Positions 11,842 to 19,446 of a stretch of 34,100 nt of DNA are shown here, one piece after another. The notes under the pieces were generated by a model, which had not been told where the DNA came from, did no database searches, and worked only from the letters and a program-made list of their open reading frames with translations. The number at the start of each line of letters is the position of its first letter. The stretch's first letter is position 1. Position numbers and translations under genes: made by a program. The DNA comes from an uncultured Collinsella sp. Lineage in GTDB: Bacteria; Actinomycetota; Coriobacteriia; Coriobacteriales; Coriobacteriaceae. The stretch spans positions 1 through 34,100 of the forward strand of contig UQMW01000015.1 in assembly GCA_900542275.1 (NCBI GenBank). Reading direction: 5' to 3'.

Positions 11842-12663
11842 ATGCCCTACCTGCTTTCTTGTGACATTCATACCCATACGATGTTCTCTGCGCATGCATA
11901 TTCGACCATTGAGGAGAACATCTATTGGGCGGCAGAGCGCGGCCTTCAGGTGCTCGGTTCCGCCGATCATTTAAGCTCGATGGTTACGCCTTGTCCCAAT
12001 GACCTGCGCAGTTTCCAATTCTTTATTAACCAGGATATCTGGCCGCGCATTTGGAGCGGCGTGCTGGTGCTGCGTGGTGCCGAGGCCGATATCGTTTCGC
12101 TGGATGGAGGCCTGTTTGGCGAGGACATTCCCGTTTCGCTCGATATTGCCGGCGATTCGTACAGTCACCAGCATTCGCTGTTCGATTTGGTGACGCGTAA
12201 TTTGGATTATTTGGTGGCAAGCGTGCATAACCCGCAGTTTGCCGAAGGCGCGACGCTCGCCCAGACAACCGAGATGTACATCAATGCCCTGGATCACCCC
12301 AAGGTGTTCATGCTGGGGCATACGGGGCGCTCGGGCGTGCCGTTCGATATCGATGAGGTGCTGCTGGCGGCCAAGGCCAAGCACAAGATTATCGAGATCA
12401 ACAACCATAGTCTTGAACACGGTGTCGACACTGAGCATTGGGCCGTATGCCGCAAGATCGCCGAGCGCTGCGCCGAGCTGGGCGTGGGTATTGGCGTGTC
12501 GACCGATGCCCACATCGGCATGGCCATTGGCAAACTCGATCACGCGCGCAAGATGCTTGACGAGATTCACTTCCCGCTGGATTTGATCGTGACGCGCGAC
12601 CGCGAGACGCTGCTGCGCGAGATGGCGGCAGCCGGCGTGTGCGACCTGCGCAAGGGGATGTAA
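11842..12663 (+). CDS. PHP-domain phosphatase, YcdX-like
   Basis: 273 aa. PHP-family metal-dependent phosphoesterase, cytosolic. Metal ligands are visible as D8-x-H10-x-H12 (CDIHTHTMFS) and D42-H43 (SADHLS); ASVHNP, GHTGRSG, EINNHS and STDAHIG supply the later His and Asp ligands. The HAYSTIEEN segment after the first motif is characteristic of the E. coli YcdX group, in which a trinuclear zinc site has been described. The natural substrate of that group is not established; other family members act as histidinol phosphatases. AAGGAG lies 7 nt before ATG 11842. Confidence 0.88.
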   Translation: MPYLLSCDIHTHTMFSAHAYSTIEENIYWAAERGLQVLGSADHLSSMVTPCPNDLRSFQFFINQDIWPRIWSGVLVLRGAEADIVSLDGGLFGEDIPVSLDIAGDSYSHQHSLFDLVTRNLDYLVASVHNPQFAEGATLAQTTEMYINALDHPKVFMLGHTGRSGVPFDIDEVLLAAKAKHKIIEINNHSLEHGVDTEHWAVCRKIAERCAELGVGIGVSTDAHIGMAIGKLDHARKMLDEIHFPLDLIVTRDRETLLREMAAAGVCDLRKGM

Positions 12664-12684
12664 CGAGACTCATATGCCCAACGA

Positions 12685-12718
12685 AAGGGGGCGGTTCAAA
12701 CGGGCCGCCCCCTTCTTG
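12685..12718. terminator. bidirectional hairpin between convergent genes
   Basis: AAGGGGGCGG (12685-12694) pairs perfectly with CCGCCCCCTT (12705-12714). On the plus strand it is followed by CTTGTCC, so the T-tract is weak. It is flanked by the PHP gene and the oppositely oriented RNA methyltransferase and probably serves both. Confidence 0.7.
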
Positions 12719-12741
12719 TCCCAAAAATCTACCGGTGTTGG

Positions 12742-14190
12742 TTAGCGGCGCTCGAGGACCGCGACGGTCTCGGTGTGGTCGGTATGGGGGAACATGTCGA
12801 CGGGCGTGATCTTGAGCAGGCGATAGCCTCCGTCGAGGAGCTGGTGCAGGTCGCGCTCTTGGGTCACAGGGTTGCAGCTGATATAGGTGATGCGGCGCGG
12901 CTTGAGTGCGCAGGCAGCTTCGAGGAACTCGGGGGTGGAGCCGGCGCGCGGCGGGTCGATGGAAAGGACATCGATCCGCTCGTTGTTGTCGGCGGCGTCC
13001 AGGATGTAATCGGTGGCGTCGTCGGCCATAAACCAAGCGCTGCGGGTGAGGCCGTTGAGCTCGGCATTGCGACGTGCGTCGGCAATGCCCGCCGGGTTGC
13101 GCTCCACGCCGAGCAGCATAATGCCGATGCCCTTGTCCTGGGCATCCTTCGCGGCGCACAGGCCGATGGTTCCGCTGCCGCAGTAAGCGTCCATAAGAAT
13201 ATCACCCTGCTGCAGGTCCATGCCGTCAATGGCAAGTCGATAGAGCAGCTCGGTTTGCTGCGGATTGGTCTGATAGAACGCGGTGGGGGAGATATCGAAC
13301 TCGCAGCCGAGCAGCTGGTCGCGCATGCATTCGGCGCCATAGACGATACGAGTCTCCTCACCCAAGATGGCATTGCCGGGGCGACCGTTGATGTTCTGAG
13401 CGACGGTGACGATATGCGGATCGAGTGCGGCGACAGCCTCAAAGAACTCCTGCGCATGCGGCAGGTCGCGCTGAGCGGTCACGAGGGTGACCATAATCTG
13501 GTCGGTGCGCCAGCCGCAGCGAACGACGGCATAGCGAAGCAGCCCCAGATGCTTGTCTTCGTTAAAGGCGGGAATATGCAGACGTTCGGCCTCGCGAGCG
13601 ATGCCGTTGAGAATCTGACGAGCGCCCGGCGCCTCGACAGGGCATTCAGGAACAGCAACGATTCTGTGTGTCCCACGTTCAAAAAAGCCGCAGCGGACAG
13701 CGCCCTCTTTGCCGGGAGCAAACGGAGTGGCAGCCTTATGACGAAAACCACGCGGCGCAGGATATTTGCCCGGGTCTCCCAGGGTGACTCCCATACCGCG
13801 AATGGGGTCGACGCTAATGCCCTCGCGCTCGCAGAGCTCAGCAAACAGCTCCTCCATAGCAGCCTGCTTGGCCGCCAACTGCTTCTTATAAGGACGATTG
13901 AGTGCCGTACACCCACCACAAGCTTTCATGATCGAACAGGGAGACTTGGGATCCACGGCCTTACGCGCAGACGAAACCGGATCTTTATGCGAGCGCTTGG
14001 AGCGAGTCTGAGATGCCTTATCCTCGCTCCGACGAGAACTGGGGCGCTTGGTCTTAACCTTGCCCTTCGCCGACTTACCCTTCGCATCCTGAGACGACTT
14101 GGATTTCTTAGAAGATTTTTTCTCCTCCGACCCCTCAGCCGCCTCGATCAAAGCACGACGAGCCTTACGCTCCGCACGAGATTCTGCCAT
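12742..14190 (-). CDS. RlmD/RumA-family RNA (uracil-5-)-methyltransferase
   Basis: 482 aa. SAM-dependent m5U methyltransferase of 23S rRNA or tRNA. The Fe-S cluster cysteines start with C85, C91 and C94 (SPCSIMKACGGC). The SAM motif DAYCGSGTIG follows QTNPQQTELLYRLA, and the substrate and catalytic motifs are SIDPPRAG and ISCNPVTQERDL, where the Cys is the expected nucleophile. Residues 1-80 are an unusual Lys/Ser/Arg-rich tail without fold, probably an RNA-binding extension. I start at ATG 14190 with GGAG 7 nt upstream; the open frame continues into the palindrome at 14.3 kb, which is not coding. The target uridine cannot be deduced. A TACAAT at 14229-14234 (minus strand) is a candidate -10. 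Confidence 0.9.
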   Translation of the reverse strand: MAESRAERKARRALIEAAEGSEEKKSSKKSKSSQDAKGKSAKGKVKTKRPSSRRSEDKASQTRSKRSHKDPVSSARKAVDPKSPCSIMKACGGCTALNRPYKKQLAAKQAAMEELFAELCEREGISVDPIRGMGVTLGDPGKYPAPRGFRHKAATPFAPGKEGAVRCGFFERGTHRIVAVPECPVEAPGARQILNGIAREAERLHIPAFNEDKHLGLLRYAVVRCGWRTDQIMVTLVTAQRDLPHAQEFFEAVAALDPHIVTVAQNINGRPGNAILGEETRIVYGAECMRDQLLGCEFDISPTAFYQTNPQQTELLYRLAIDGMDLQQGDILMDAYCGSGTIGLCAAKDAQDKGIGIMLLGVERNPAGIADARRNAELNGLTRSAWFMADDATDYILDAADNNERIDVLSIDPPRAGSTPEFLEAACALKPRRITYISCNPVTQERDLHQLLDGGYRLLKITPVDMFPHTDHTETVAVLERR

Positions 14191-14300
14191 CAATAACTCC
14201 ACTAATTCATGAATTAAAAGCTGCAAGCATTGTACCGTGCCAAGCGAGCGGGCGATATGCAAGCGCCCATTTCCTGTCAGTGATAAGCCCAACGACGTTT

Positions 14301-14443
14301 GCCCGGCGCGGGCGGGGAGCGGCGCGGAATTAAGTTTATCGCGAGTTCCGCACGCAAAGGAAAGCACTAAATGTGCTTTCCGTCTTGCGCAGGACTGTAG
14401 AGCAGGAAACTTAATTCCGCGCCGCTCCCCGCCCGCGCCGGGC
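14301..14443. repeat. 143-bp element: perfect 37-bp arms around an ATTTA-loop hairpin
   Basis: Arms 14301-14337 and 14407-14443 are exact reverse complements (GCCCGGCGCGGGCGGGGAGC at the outer end, GAATTAAGTTT inside). The 69-nt centre holds a second hairpin, GGAAAGCAC (14359-14367) / GTGCTTTCC (14373-14381), whose 5-nt loop reads ATTTA on the minus strand, extended by CGCAA/TTGCG. It fills the space between the RNA methyltransferase and the ABC importer. The element at 15.4 kb has the same two-tier form and loop. Confidence 0.9.
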
Positions 14444-14452
14444 AACCCCAAC

Positions 14453-14510
14453 CTTGTGCTCCATCAAGGTAAAGTGTATGATTCTGGACGTTACATGACT
14501 CACTTTACCT
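14453..14510 (+). promoter_or_regulatory. candidate promoter and operator of the amino acid importer
   Basis: TATGAT (14477-14482) is a good -10; TTGTGC (14453-14458) is a weak -35 at 18 nt. A 10-bp inverted repeat, AGGTAAAGTG (14467-14476) and CACTTTACCT (14501-14510), brackets the -10 and the predicted transcription start, and AAAGTG occurs again at 14515-14520. This layout fits a regulator binding on both sides of the start site. No regulator gene is adjacent. Confidence 0.4.
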
Positions 14511-14538
14511 AACTAAAGTGCTATCGAGGGGGAATACC

Positions 14539-15399
14539 ATGAATACCGATATGTCTCGTCGTCAGTTTGTTGGTCTAGCCGGCTCGTTTGCCACGGTGCT
14601 TGGCCTTGGTCTTGTCGGCTGCGGCGGTGGTGCCGGCAAGGGCTCCGCTGCTGGCTCTGCCGCGGGCAAGGATGTGAAGGGCGCTGCGGAGTCCAAGAAG
14701 CTCGTCGTGGGCTTTGACAAGTCCTATCCTCCGTATGGCTTTGTGGGCGATGATGGCGAGTACACGGGCTTTGATCTCGACCTTGCCAAGGCCGTTGCCG
14801 ACAAGCAGGGCTGGGACGTTAAGTATGAGGCCATCGATTGGGATGCCAAGGACACGCTACTCAACTCCGGTGCCATCAACTGCATCTGGAACGGCTTTAC
14901 CATGGAGGGCCGCGAGGACGACTACACGTTCTCCGAGCCTTACATGCTCAACGAGCAGGTGCTCGTGGTCAAGAAGGACGCGGGTATCAAGAGCTGGGAC
15001 GATCTTGCCGGCAAGACCGTGATTACCCAGACCGATTCCGCCGCACAGGATGTGCTCGAGGGCGACCAGAAGGATCTGGCCGCGACGTTTGCCACGCTCG
15101 ATACCATCGGTGAGTACAACACAGCCTTTATGCAGCTCGAGAGCGGCGCGGTCGATGCCGTAGCATGCGACCTTTCGATTGCCCAGTATCAGCTTGCCGC
15201 CAAGCCCGATGCTTATACGCAGCTTGATAAGCCGCTGTCTAGCGAGCACTATGCCGTCGGCTTTAAGAAGGGCGACAGCAAGTCGGCCGACGCCGTGACC
15301 GAGTCGCTCAAGGCGCTCTATGAGGACGGTACGGTCAAGGACCTGTGCGATAAGTATTCAAGCTATGGTCTTTCCTTCGACAACTGGGTGCTCAAATAG
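14539..15399 (+). CDS. polar amino acid ABC transporter, substrate-binding lipoprotein
   Basis: 286 aa, family 3 solute-binding protein. The N-terminus carries a twin-arginine motif (S6-R7-R8-Q-F) followed by a hydrophobic stretch and a lipobox ending at C28 (GLVGC), so it is probably a Tat-exported lipoprotein on the outer face of the membrane. The mature domain has the family signature GFDKSYPPYGFVGDDGEYTG and FDLDLAKAVADKQG, with an acidic GFTMEGRED segment. The specificity (cystine, glutamine, arginine and so on) is not readable. I start at ATG 14539, with GAGGGGG upstream. It is first of a three-gene importer operon, with a long hairpin between it and the permease. Confidence 0.92.
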   Translation: MNTDMSRRQFVGLAGSFATVLGLGLVGCGGGAGKGSAAGSAAGKDVKGAAESKKLVVGFDKSYPPYGFVGDDGEYTGFDLDLAKAVADKQGWDVKYEAIDWDAKDTLLNSGAINCIWNGFTMEGREDDYTFSEPYMLNEQVLVVKKDAGIKSWDDLAGKTVITQTDSAAQDVLEGDQKDLAATFATLDTIGEYNTAFMQLESGAVDAVACDLSIAQYQLAAKPDAYTQLDKPLSSEHYAVGFKKGDSKSADAVTESLKALYEDGTVKDLCDKYSSYGLSFDNWVLK

Positions 15400-15503
15400 C
15401 GGCTTTCCCAGGCACCCGATTTTGCCGTTCAAACCGTCGCTTGCGTACATTTAGTACGCGGCGCTCCTCTTTCACGGCAAACTCGGGCACCTGGAAAACC
15501 CGC
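15400..15503. repeat. two-tier imperfect hairpin inside the importer operon
   Basis: The outer arms 15400-15428 and 15474-15503 pair imperfectly over about 28 bp (CCAGG..CCCGA..TTGCCGT with its complement). The centre has a perfect inner hairpin GCGTAC (15443-15448) / GTACGC (15454-15459) with loop ATTTA. It begins at the stop codon of the binding-protein gene. There is no T-tract, so rather than a terminator it may stabilise the upstream mRNA and help keep the binding protein in excess over the permease. Confidence 0.8.
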
Positions 15504-15549
15504 TTTAGCATTGGGTTCGCTGTTCTGTTACTGTGAAAGAGAGCTTGGG

Positions 15550-16203
15550 TTGTCTATTCAAGTCATGATGCAGATGCTTGGCCAGGGCTTCTTGGTCAGT
15601 TTGCAGCTGTTTGTGCTGACGCTGCTCGGGTCGATTCCGCTGGGAATCCCCGTGGCGTTCATGCGCATGAGCAAAATTGCGCCGCTCCGCTGGATCGCGC
15701 GCATCTATATTTCGGTGATGCGCGGTACGCCGCTCATGCTACAGATGTTTGCCATCTACTTTGCCCCGTACTACGTGTTTGGCATCTCGCTCACGCCCGA
15801 TTCCAAATGGACGGCGTGTGTCGTGGCGTTCATCATCAACTACGCCGGCTACTTTGCTGAGATCTATCGATCGGGCCTGCAGTCCATTCCGCGCGGTCAA
15901 TATGAGGCCGCCGAGGTGCTGGGCTATTCGCGCCTGCAGACGTTTTTGTACATTGTGATGCCGCAGGTCGCTAAGCGCATTTTGCCGGCGATGGGCAACG
16001 AGATTATCACGCTGGTCAAGGACACATCGCTGGCGTTTGCCATTGGCGTGGGTGAGATGTTCTCGACCGCCAAGGCGCTGGTTGCCTCGCAGGTGAGCAT
16101 GGTGCCGTTTGCGATCGCGGCGCTGATCTACTGGGTCTTTAACTTCGTGGTCGAGATGCTGTTGGGCGCCGCGGAGAAAAAATTGGATTACTACCATGAT
16201 TAA
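15550..16203 (+). CDS. polar amino acid ABC transporter, permease
   Basis: 217 aa from a TTG start. Integral membrane permease of the HisM/GlnP type, dimerising to form the channel. Hydrophobic segments are visible near FLVSLQLFVLTLLGSIPLGI, MLQMFAIYFAPYYVFGI, CVVAFIINYAGYFAEIY and IAALIYWVFNFVVEMLL. The EAA loop that docks on the ATPase is clear: YEAAEVLGYSRLQTFLYIVM. The start is uncertain: TTG 15550 has GAAAGAGAG about 6 nt upstream; TTG 15511 and ATG 15565 are alternatives without good ribosome sites. The 3' end overlaps the ATPase gene by 8 bp. Confidence 0.9.
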   Translation: MSIQVMMQMLGQGFLVSLQLFVLTLLGSIPLGIPVAFMRMSKIAPLRWIARIYISVMRGTPLMLQMFAIYFAPYYVFGISLTPDSKWTACVVAFIINYAGYFAEIYRSGLQSIPRGQYEAAEVLGYSRLQTFLYIVMPQVAKRILPAMGNEIITLVKDTSLAFAIGVGEMFSTAKALVASQVSMVPFAIAALIYWVFNFVVEMLLGAAEKKLDYYHD

Positions 16204-16960
16204 TTCGGTAATGAATATATCGAACGCGCGCAAGGCGTTTGGCGGCAATGAGGTGCTCAAGGATATCTCGCTCGAGGTCAAGCGCGGCGAGGTCGTGGCG
16301 ATTATCGGGCCTTCAGGCGGCGGTAAGTCAACGCTGTTGCGCTGCGCGACGTTACTCGAGGCACTCGACGGTGGCTCGCTTTCGTTTGGCGACCTTGCCG
16401 TTGCGACGGATGCGGGATCGGGCGCGGTCTATGCGAAAGGCGATGTGCCCAAGCAGGCGCGCTCGCGGTTTGGCCTGGTGTTCCAGAACTACAATCTGTT
16501 TCCGCACTATACCGTGATGAAAAACATCACCGACGCTCCGGTCCGCGTGCTCAAGCGCCCGCGCGAGCAGGCGGAAGCACGCGCGCGTGAGCTGATCGCG
16601 CAGATGGGGCTTACGGGCAATGAGAACAAGGTGCCGTGTGAGCTTTCGGGCGGCCAGCAGCAGCGCGTGAGTATCGCCCGTGCCTTGGCGCTCGACCCGG
16701 AGATCTTGTTTTTTGACGAGCCGACCTCGGCGCTCGATCCCGAGTTGACGGCCGAGGTGCTGCGTGTCATTAAAGACCTCGCCGCGCAGAATATGACGAT
16801 GGTGATCGTGACCCACGCGATGCAGTTTGCGCGCGATGTTGCCGACCGCGTGGTCTTTATGGACGGCGGCCGCATTGTCGAAGAGGGTTCTGCCGAGCAG
16901 GTTATCGACCATCCACGCGAGCAGCGCACCCGTGAGTTCTTGAGCCGTATCGAGGGCTAG
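16196..16960 (+). CDS. polar amino acid ABC transporter, ATP-binding protein
   Basis: 254 aa, the usual size of GlnQ/HisP-type ATPases that energise import from the cytosolic face. Walker A GPSGGGKST (38-46), Q-loop LVFQNYNLFPH, signature LSGGQQQR, Walker B ILFFDEPTSALD and H-loop VTHAM are all intact. ATG 16196 overlaps the permease end (coupled translation); an alternative in-frame ATG is at 16211. It is last in the operon, followed by a strong terminator. Confidence 0.95.
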   Translation: MINSVMNISNARKAFGGNEVLKDISLEVKRGEVVAIIGPSGGGKSTLLRCATLLEALDGGSLSFGDLAVATDAGSGAVYAKGDVPKQARSRFGLVFQNYNLFPHYTVMKNITDAPVRVLKRPREQAEARARELIAQMGLTGNENKVPCELSGGQQQRVSIARALALDPEILFFDEPTSALDPELTAEVLRVIKDLAAQNMTMVIVTHAMQFARDVADRVVFMDGGRIVEEGSAEQVIDHPREQRTREFLSRIEG

Positions 16961-16981
16961 ACTCAACTATGTAATGAGGCG

Positions 16982-17022
16982 AAGCCGCCGCAGGTCTTAT
17001 GGTCTGCGGCGGCTTTTATTTG
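16982..17022 (+). terminator. terminator of the ABC importer operon
   Basis: Perfect 12-bp stem AAGCCGCCGCAG (16982-16993) / CTGCGGCGGCTT (17004-17015) followed by TTATTTGT. Confidence 0.92.
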
Positions 17023-17148
17023 TATTGATGGGGTTTAATAATCGTCTCGCCTGCTCGCCCCATCCTCTCGCCGTCTGTATTCATACGTGCGCCGAAAGGT
17101 GTGCATGGACAGGCGGATGCAAGGGTAGGGTGGTGGCATAGGACATTT

Positions 17149-17245
17149 GGAGGGTGAGTCGGCTCGGCTGCCGACCATGCTGCTCCCGGGACGGCACCGA
17201 CCGCGAACCCTCCCCGTTGGCGTCGCGCCTTGCGCGCGGCCCTGC
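17149..17245 (+). ncRNA. structured 5' leader of the EF-G-like gene (candidate)
   Basis: An outer stem GGAGGGT (17149-17155) / ACCCTCC (17207-17213) encloses a perfect hairpin GTCGGC (17158-17163) / GCCGAC (17170-17175). A further GC-rich hairpin built from alternating CGCGC/GCGCG lies between 17221 and 17240, just before the AAGGAGGT ribosome site. The leader is GC-rich, about 200 nt long and not coding by codon pattern. A cis-regulatory role is inferred; I cannot match it to a named riboswitch. Confidence 0.35.
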
Positions 17246-17257
17246 AAGGAGGTCATC

Positions 17258-19333
17258 ATGGGTGCTCCCAAGACCGGTAACGTAAGGAACGTGGTGCTCG
17301 TAGGCCAAGGCGGGGTGGGCAAGACTTCACTCGCCGAGGCCATGCTCCACCTTTCCGGCAAGACCGCCCGCCTGGGCGGCCACGACGGCACCAAGCCCAC
17401 GCTCGATTATGACCCCGAAGAGGTCAAGCGTGCATTTTCCATCTCGACGACCATTGCGCCGATCGACTGGAAGGGCGCGCGCATCAACGTGCTCGATGCC
17501 CCGTGCTATCCCGATTTTATCGGCGACGCCTATGCCGCGATGAGCGTCTGCGAGACGGCTCTGTTTGTGGTCGACGCCGAGGCCGGCCCGCAGCCTACGA
17601 CGGTTAAGCTCTGGTATGCCGCCGAAGACCTGCGTCTGGCGCGTGCGGTGTTTGTAAACCGCCTGTCGCGCTCCGAGGCCAGCTTTGCGACCACGATGGA
17701 CCTGCTGCAGGAGCGCTTTGGTACGCGTCTGGGCGCCGTGACCCTTCCCTGGGGCGAGGGCGAGGACTTTGACGGCATCATCGACCTGGTGCGCATGAAG
17801 GCGCGCCATTGTAACGGCGCCGAGGCCGTTGAGTCGGAGATTCCCGAGGAGTATCGTGCCCAGGCCGAGGAGGCCCATGACCATCTGTGCGAGTTAGTGG
17901 CCGAGGCCGACGATGAGCTGATGATGAAGTACCTGGAAGGCGAGGAGACGCTGACGCAGGAGGAGCTCGAGGGCCTGCTGTCGAAGGCGATTGCCGAGCG
18001 CATCTTTGTGCCAGTTTTTGCGGGCGATTGCATTAAGGAGCAGGGCGTCAACTCGCTGATGGACGACATCGCCACGTACTTCCCGGCGCCGACGGACTAC
18101 GGTGAGATGCCGCTCATCGACGGCGATTCGCCCAAGATTTCGAGTGACGACGACCGACCGGTGGCGTTTGTGTTTAAGACCCTGGCCGATCCGCAGCAGG
18201 GTCGCATCAGCTTTATCAAGGTGCTGACGGGCACGCTTGAGCCGGGCCTTGAGCTGGTCAATGCGCGCACGCGCAAGGGCGAGCGTCTGGCTCACCTGTA
18301 TGTGATGTGCGGCCGCGACATGACCGAGGTCGGGCACGCGTATGCCGGCGATATCATCGTGGCGCCCAAGCTGGCTGCCGAGACGGGAGACACGCTCTCG
18401 ATTACCGGCAAGGTCGAGGCTGCGGCGTTTAAGTTCCCCAACTCGCAGTACCGCATTGCCATCGAGGCCGAGAATCGCGGCGACGAAGAGAAGCTCTACA
18501 CGTTTATCGAGAAGGCTTGCAAGGCCGATCCGACCATGAGCATCGACCGCGACGAGGAGACCGGCCAGACCATCATCTCGGCGGTGGGCGAGGCGCAGGT
18601 TTCGGTCCTGCTCAATCGTCTGGAGGACCGCACCAAGGTTGCTGCCAAGAGCGTGCCGATCCGTATTCCGTATCGCGAGACCATCCGCCGCACGGCAAGT
18701 GCCCAGGGTCGTCATAAGAAGCAGACCGGTGGTGCCGGTCAGTATGGTGACTGCTGGCTGCGTGTGGAGCCGATGATTGCCGCCGACGGTACGAGCGACG
18801 GCTATGAGTTTGTGGACGAGGTCGTGGGCGGCCGCATTCCGCGCTCGCTGATCCCTGCCGTGGACAAGGGCGTTCAGGAGACTATGAAGGACGGCATCAT
18901 CGCCGGCTACCCGCTCACGGGCATTCGCGTGGCTGTGTACGACGGCTCGTATCACAGTGTCGACTCCAACGAGATGGCGTTCCGCGCGGCGGCTCGCATC
19001 GGCCTGCGCAAGGCGTGCGCCGATGCCGACCCGGTGGTGCTGGAGCCCATCGAGGAAATCACGGTGACAATCCCCGAGAGCTACGCCGGTGCCGTGATGG
19101 GCGACATCTCGGCCTCGCGCGGTCGCGTGACGGGCATGGAGACCGATGAGCGCGGCGACACCGTGGTCATTGCCCAGGCGCCGCTGGCCGAGCTGACGGA
19201 CTATTCGACGCGCCTGCGCTCTATTACGCGCGGCACGGGCGACTTTACCATGAAGCCCGCAGGCTATGAGCAGGTGCCTTATGACGTTCAGGCCAAGCTC
19301 GTGGAGCGCTATGAGGAGGGCCGCGCCAAGTAG
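17258..19333 (+). CDS. EF-G-2/FusA2-like translation GTPase homologue with degenerate G motifs
   Basis: 691 aa, same length and domain order as EF-G. The G domain starts at NVRNVVLVGQGGVGKTSLAEAM (in two parts: NVRNVVLVG, then GQGGVGKT at 16-23). Domain II is around PVAFVFKTLADPQQGRISF, domain III around EEKLYTFIEKACKADPTMSI, domain IV around GRHKKQTGGAGQYGDCWLRV, and domain V ends near MGDISASRGRVTGME. It resembles EF-G-2 of Thermus and FusA2 of mycobacteria rather than canonical FusA. The G3 motif reads DAPC (80-83) instead of DxxG, and G4 reads NRLS (134-137) instead of NKxD, so GTP binding or specificity is doubtful. ATG 17258 has a perfect AAGGAGGT; an open frame 37 codons longer is not supported. 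It stands alone. Confidence 0.88.
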   Translation: MGAPKTGNVRNVVLVGQGGVGKTSLAEAMLHLSGKTARLGGHDGTKPTLDYDPEEVKRAFSISTTIAPIDWKGARINVLDAPCYPDFIGDAYAAMSVCETALFVVDAEAGPQPTTVKLWYAAEDLRLARAVFVNRLSRSEASFATTMDLLQERFGTRLGAVTLPWGEGEDFDGIIDLVRMKARHCNGAEAVESEIPEEYRAQAEEAHDHLCELVAEADDELMMKYLEGEETLTQEELEGLLSKAIAERIFVPVFAGDCIKEQGVNSLMDDIATYFPAPTDYGEMPLIDGDSPKISSDDDRPVAFVFKTLADPQQGRISFIKVLTGTLEPGLELVNARTRKGERLAHLYVMCGRDMTEVGHAYAGDIIVAPKLAAETGDTLSITGKVEAAAFKFPNSQYRIAIEAENRGDEEKLYTFIEKACKADPTMSIDRDEETGQTIISAVGEAQVSVLLNRLEDRTKVAAKSVPIRIPYRETIRRTASAQGRHKKQTGGAGQYGDCWLRVEPMIAADGTSDGYEFVDEVVGGRIPRSLIPAVDKGVQETMKDGIIAGYPLTGIRVAVYDGSYHSVDSNEMAFRAAARIGLRKACADADPVVLEPIEEITVTIPESYAGAVMGDISASRGRVTGMETDERGDTVVIAQAPLAELTDYSTRLRSITRGTGDFTMKPAGYEQVPYDVQAKLVERYEEGRAK

Positions 19334-19366
19334 CGTGGGGCTTTGCCTGCAATGTAGGTGCTGACG

Positions 19367-19402
19367 AAAAGGCCGCCCTGGGTAACCGGGGCGGCCCTTT
19401 TT
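19367..19402. terminator. bidirectional terminator
   Basis: GGCCGCCC (19371-19378) pairs with GGGCGGCC (19389-19396). It is flanked by AAAA on the left and CTTTTT on the right, so it works for the EF-G-like gene and for the nuclease on the other strand. Confidence 0.88.
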
Positions 19403-19446
19403 GGTCCCCGGTGGGGTTGCAAATCGGTTCTTGTCGTGCTGAGAGG

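Noticed and set aside
15400..15503. Terminator between the binding-protein and permease genes
   Set aside because: The structure is long and stable but lacks a T-tract, and the permease and ATPase genes beyond it need read-through. A stability or attenuation role fits better.
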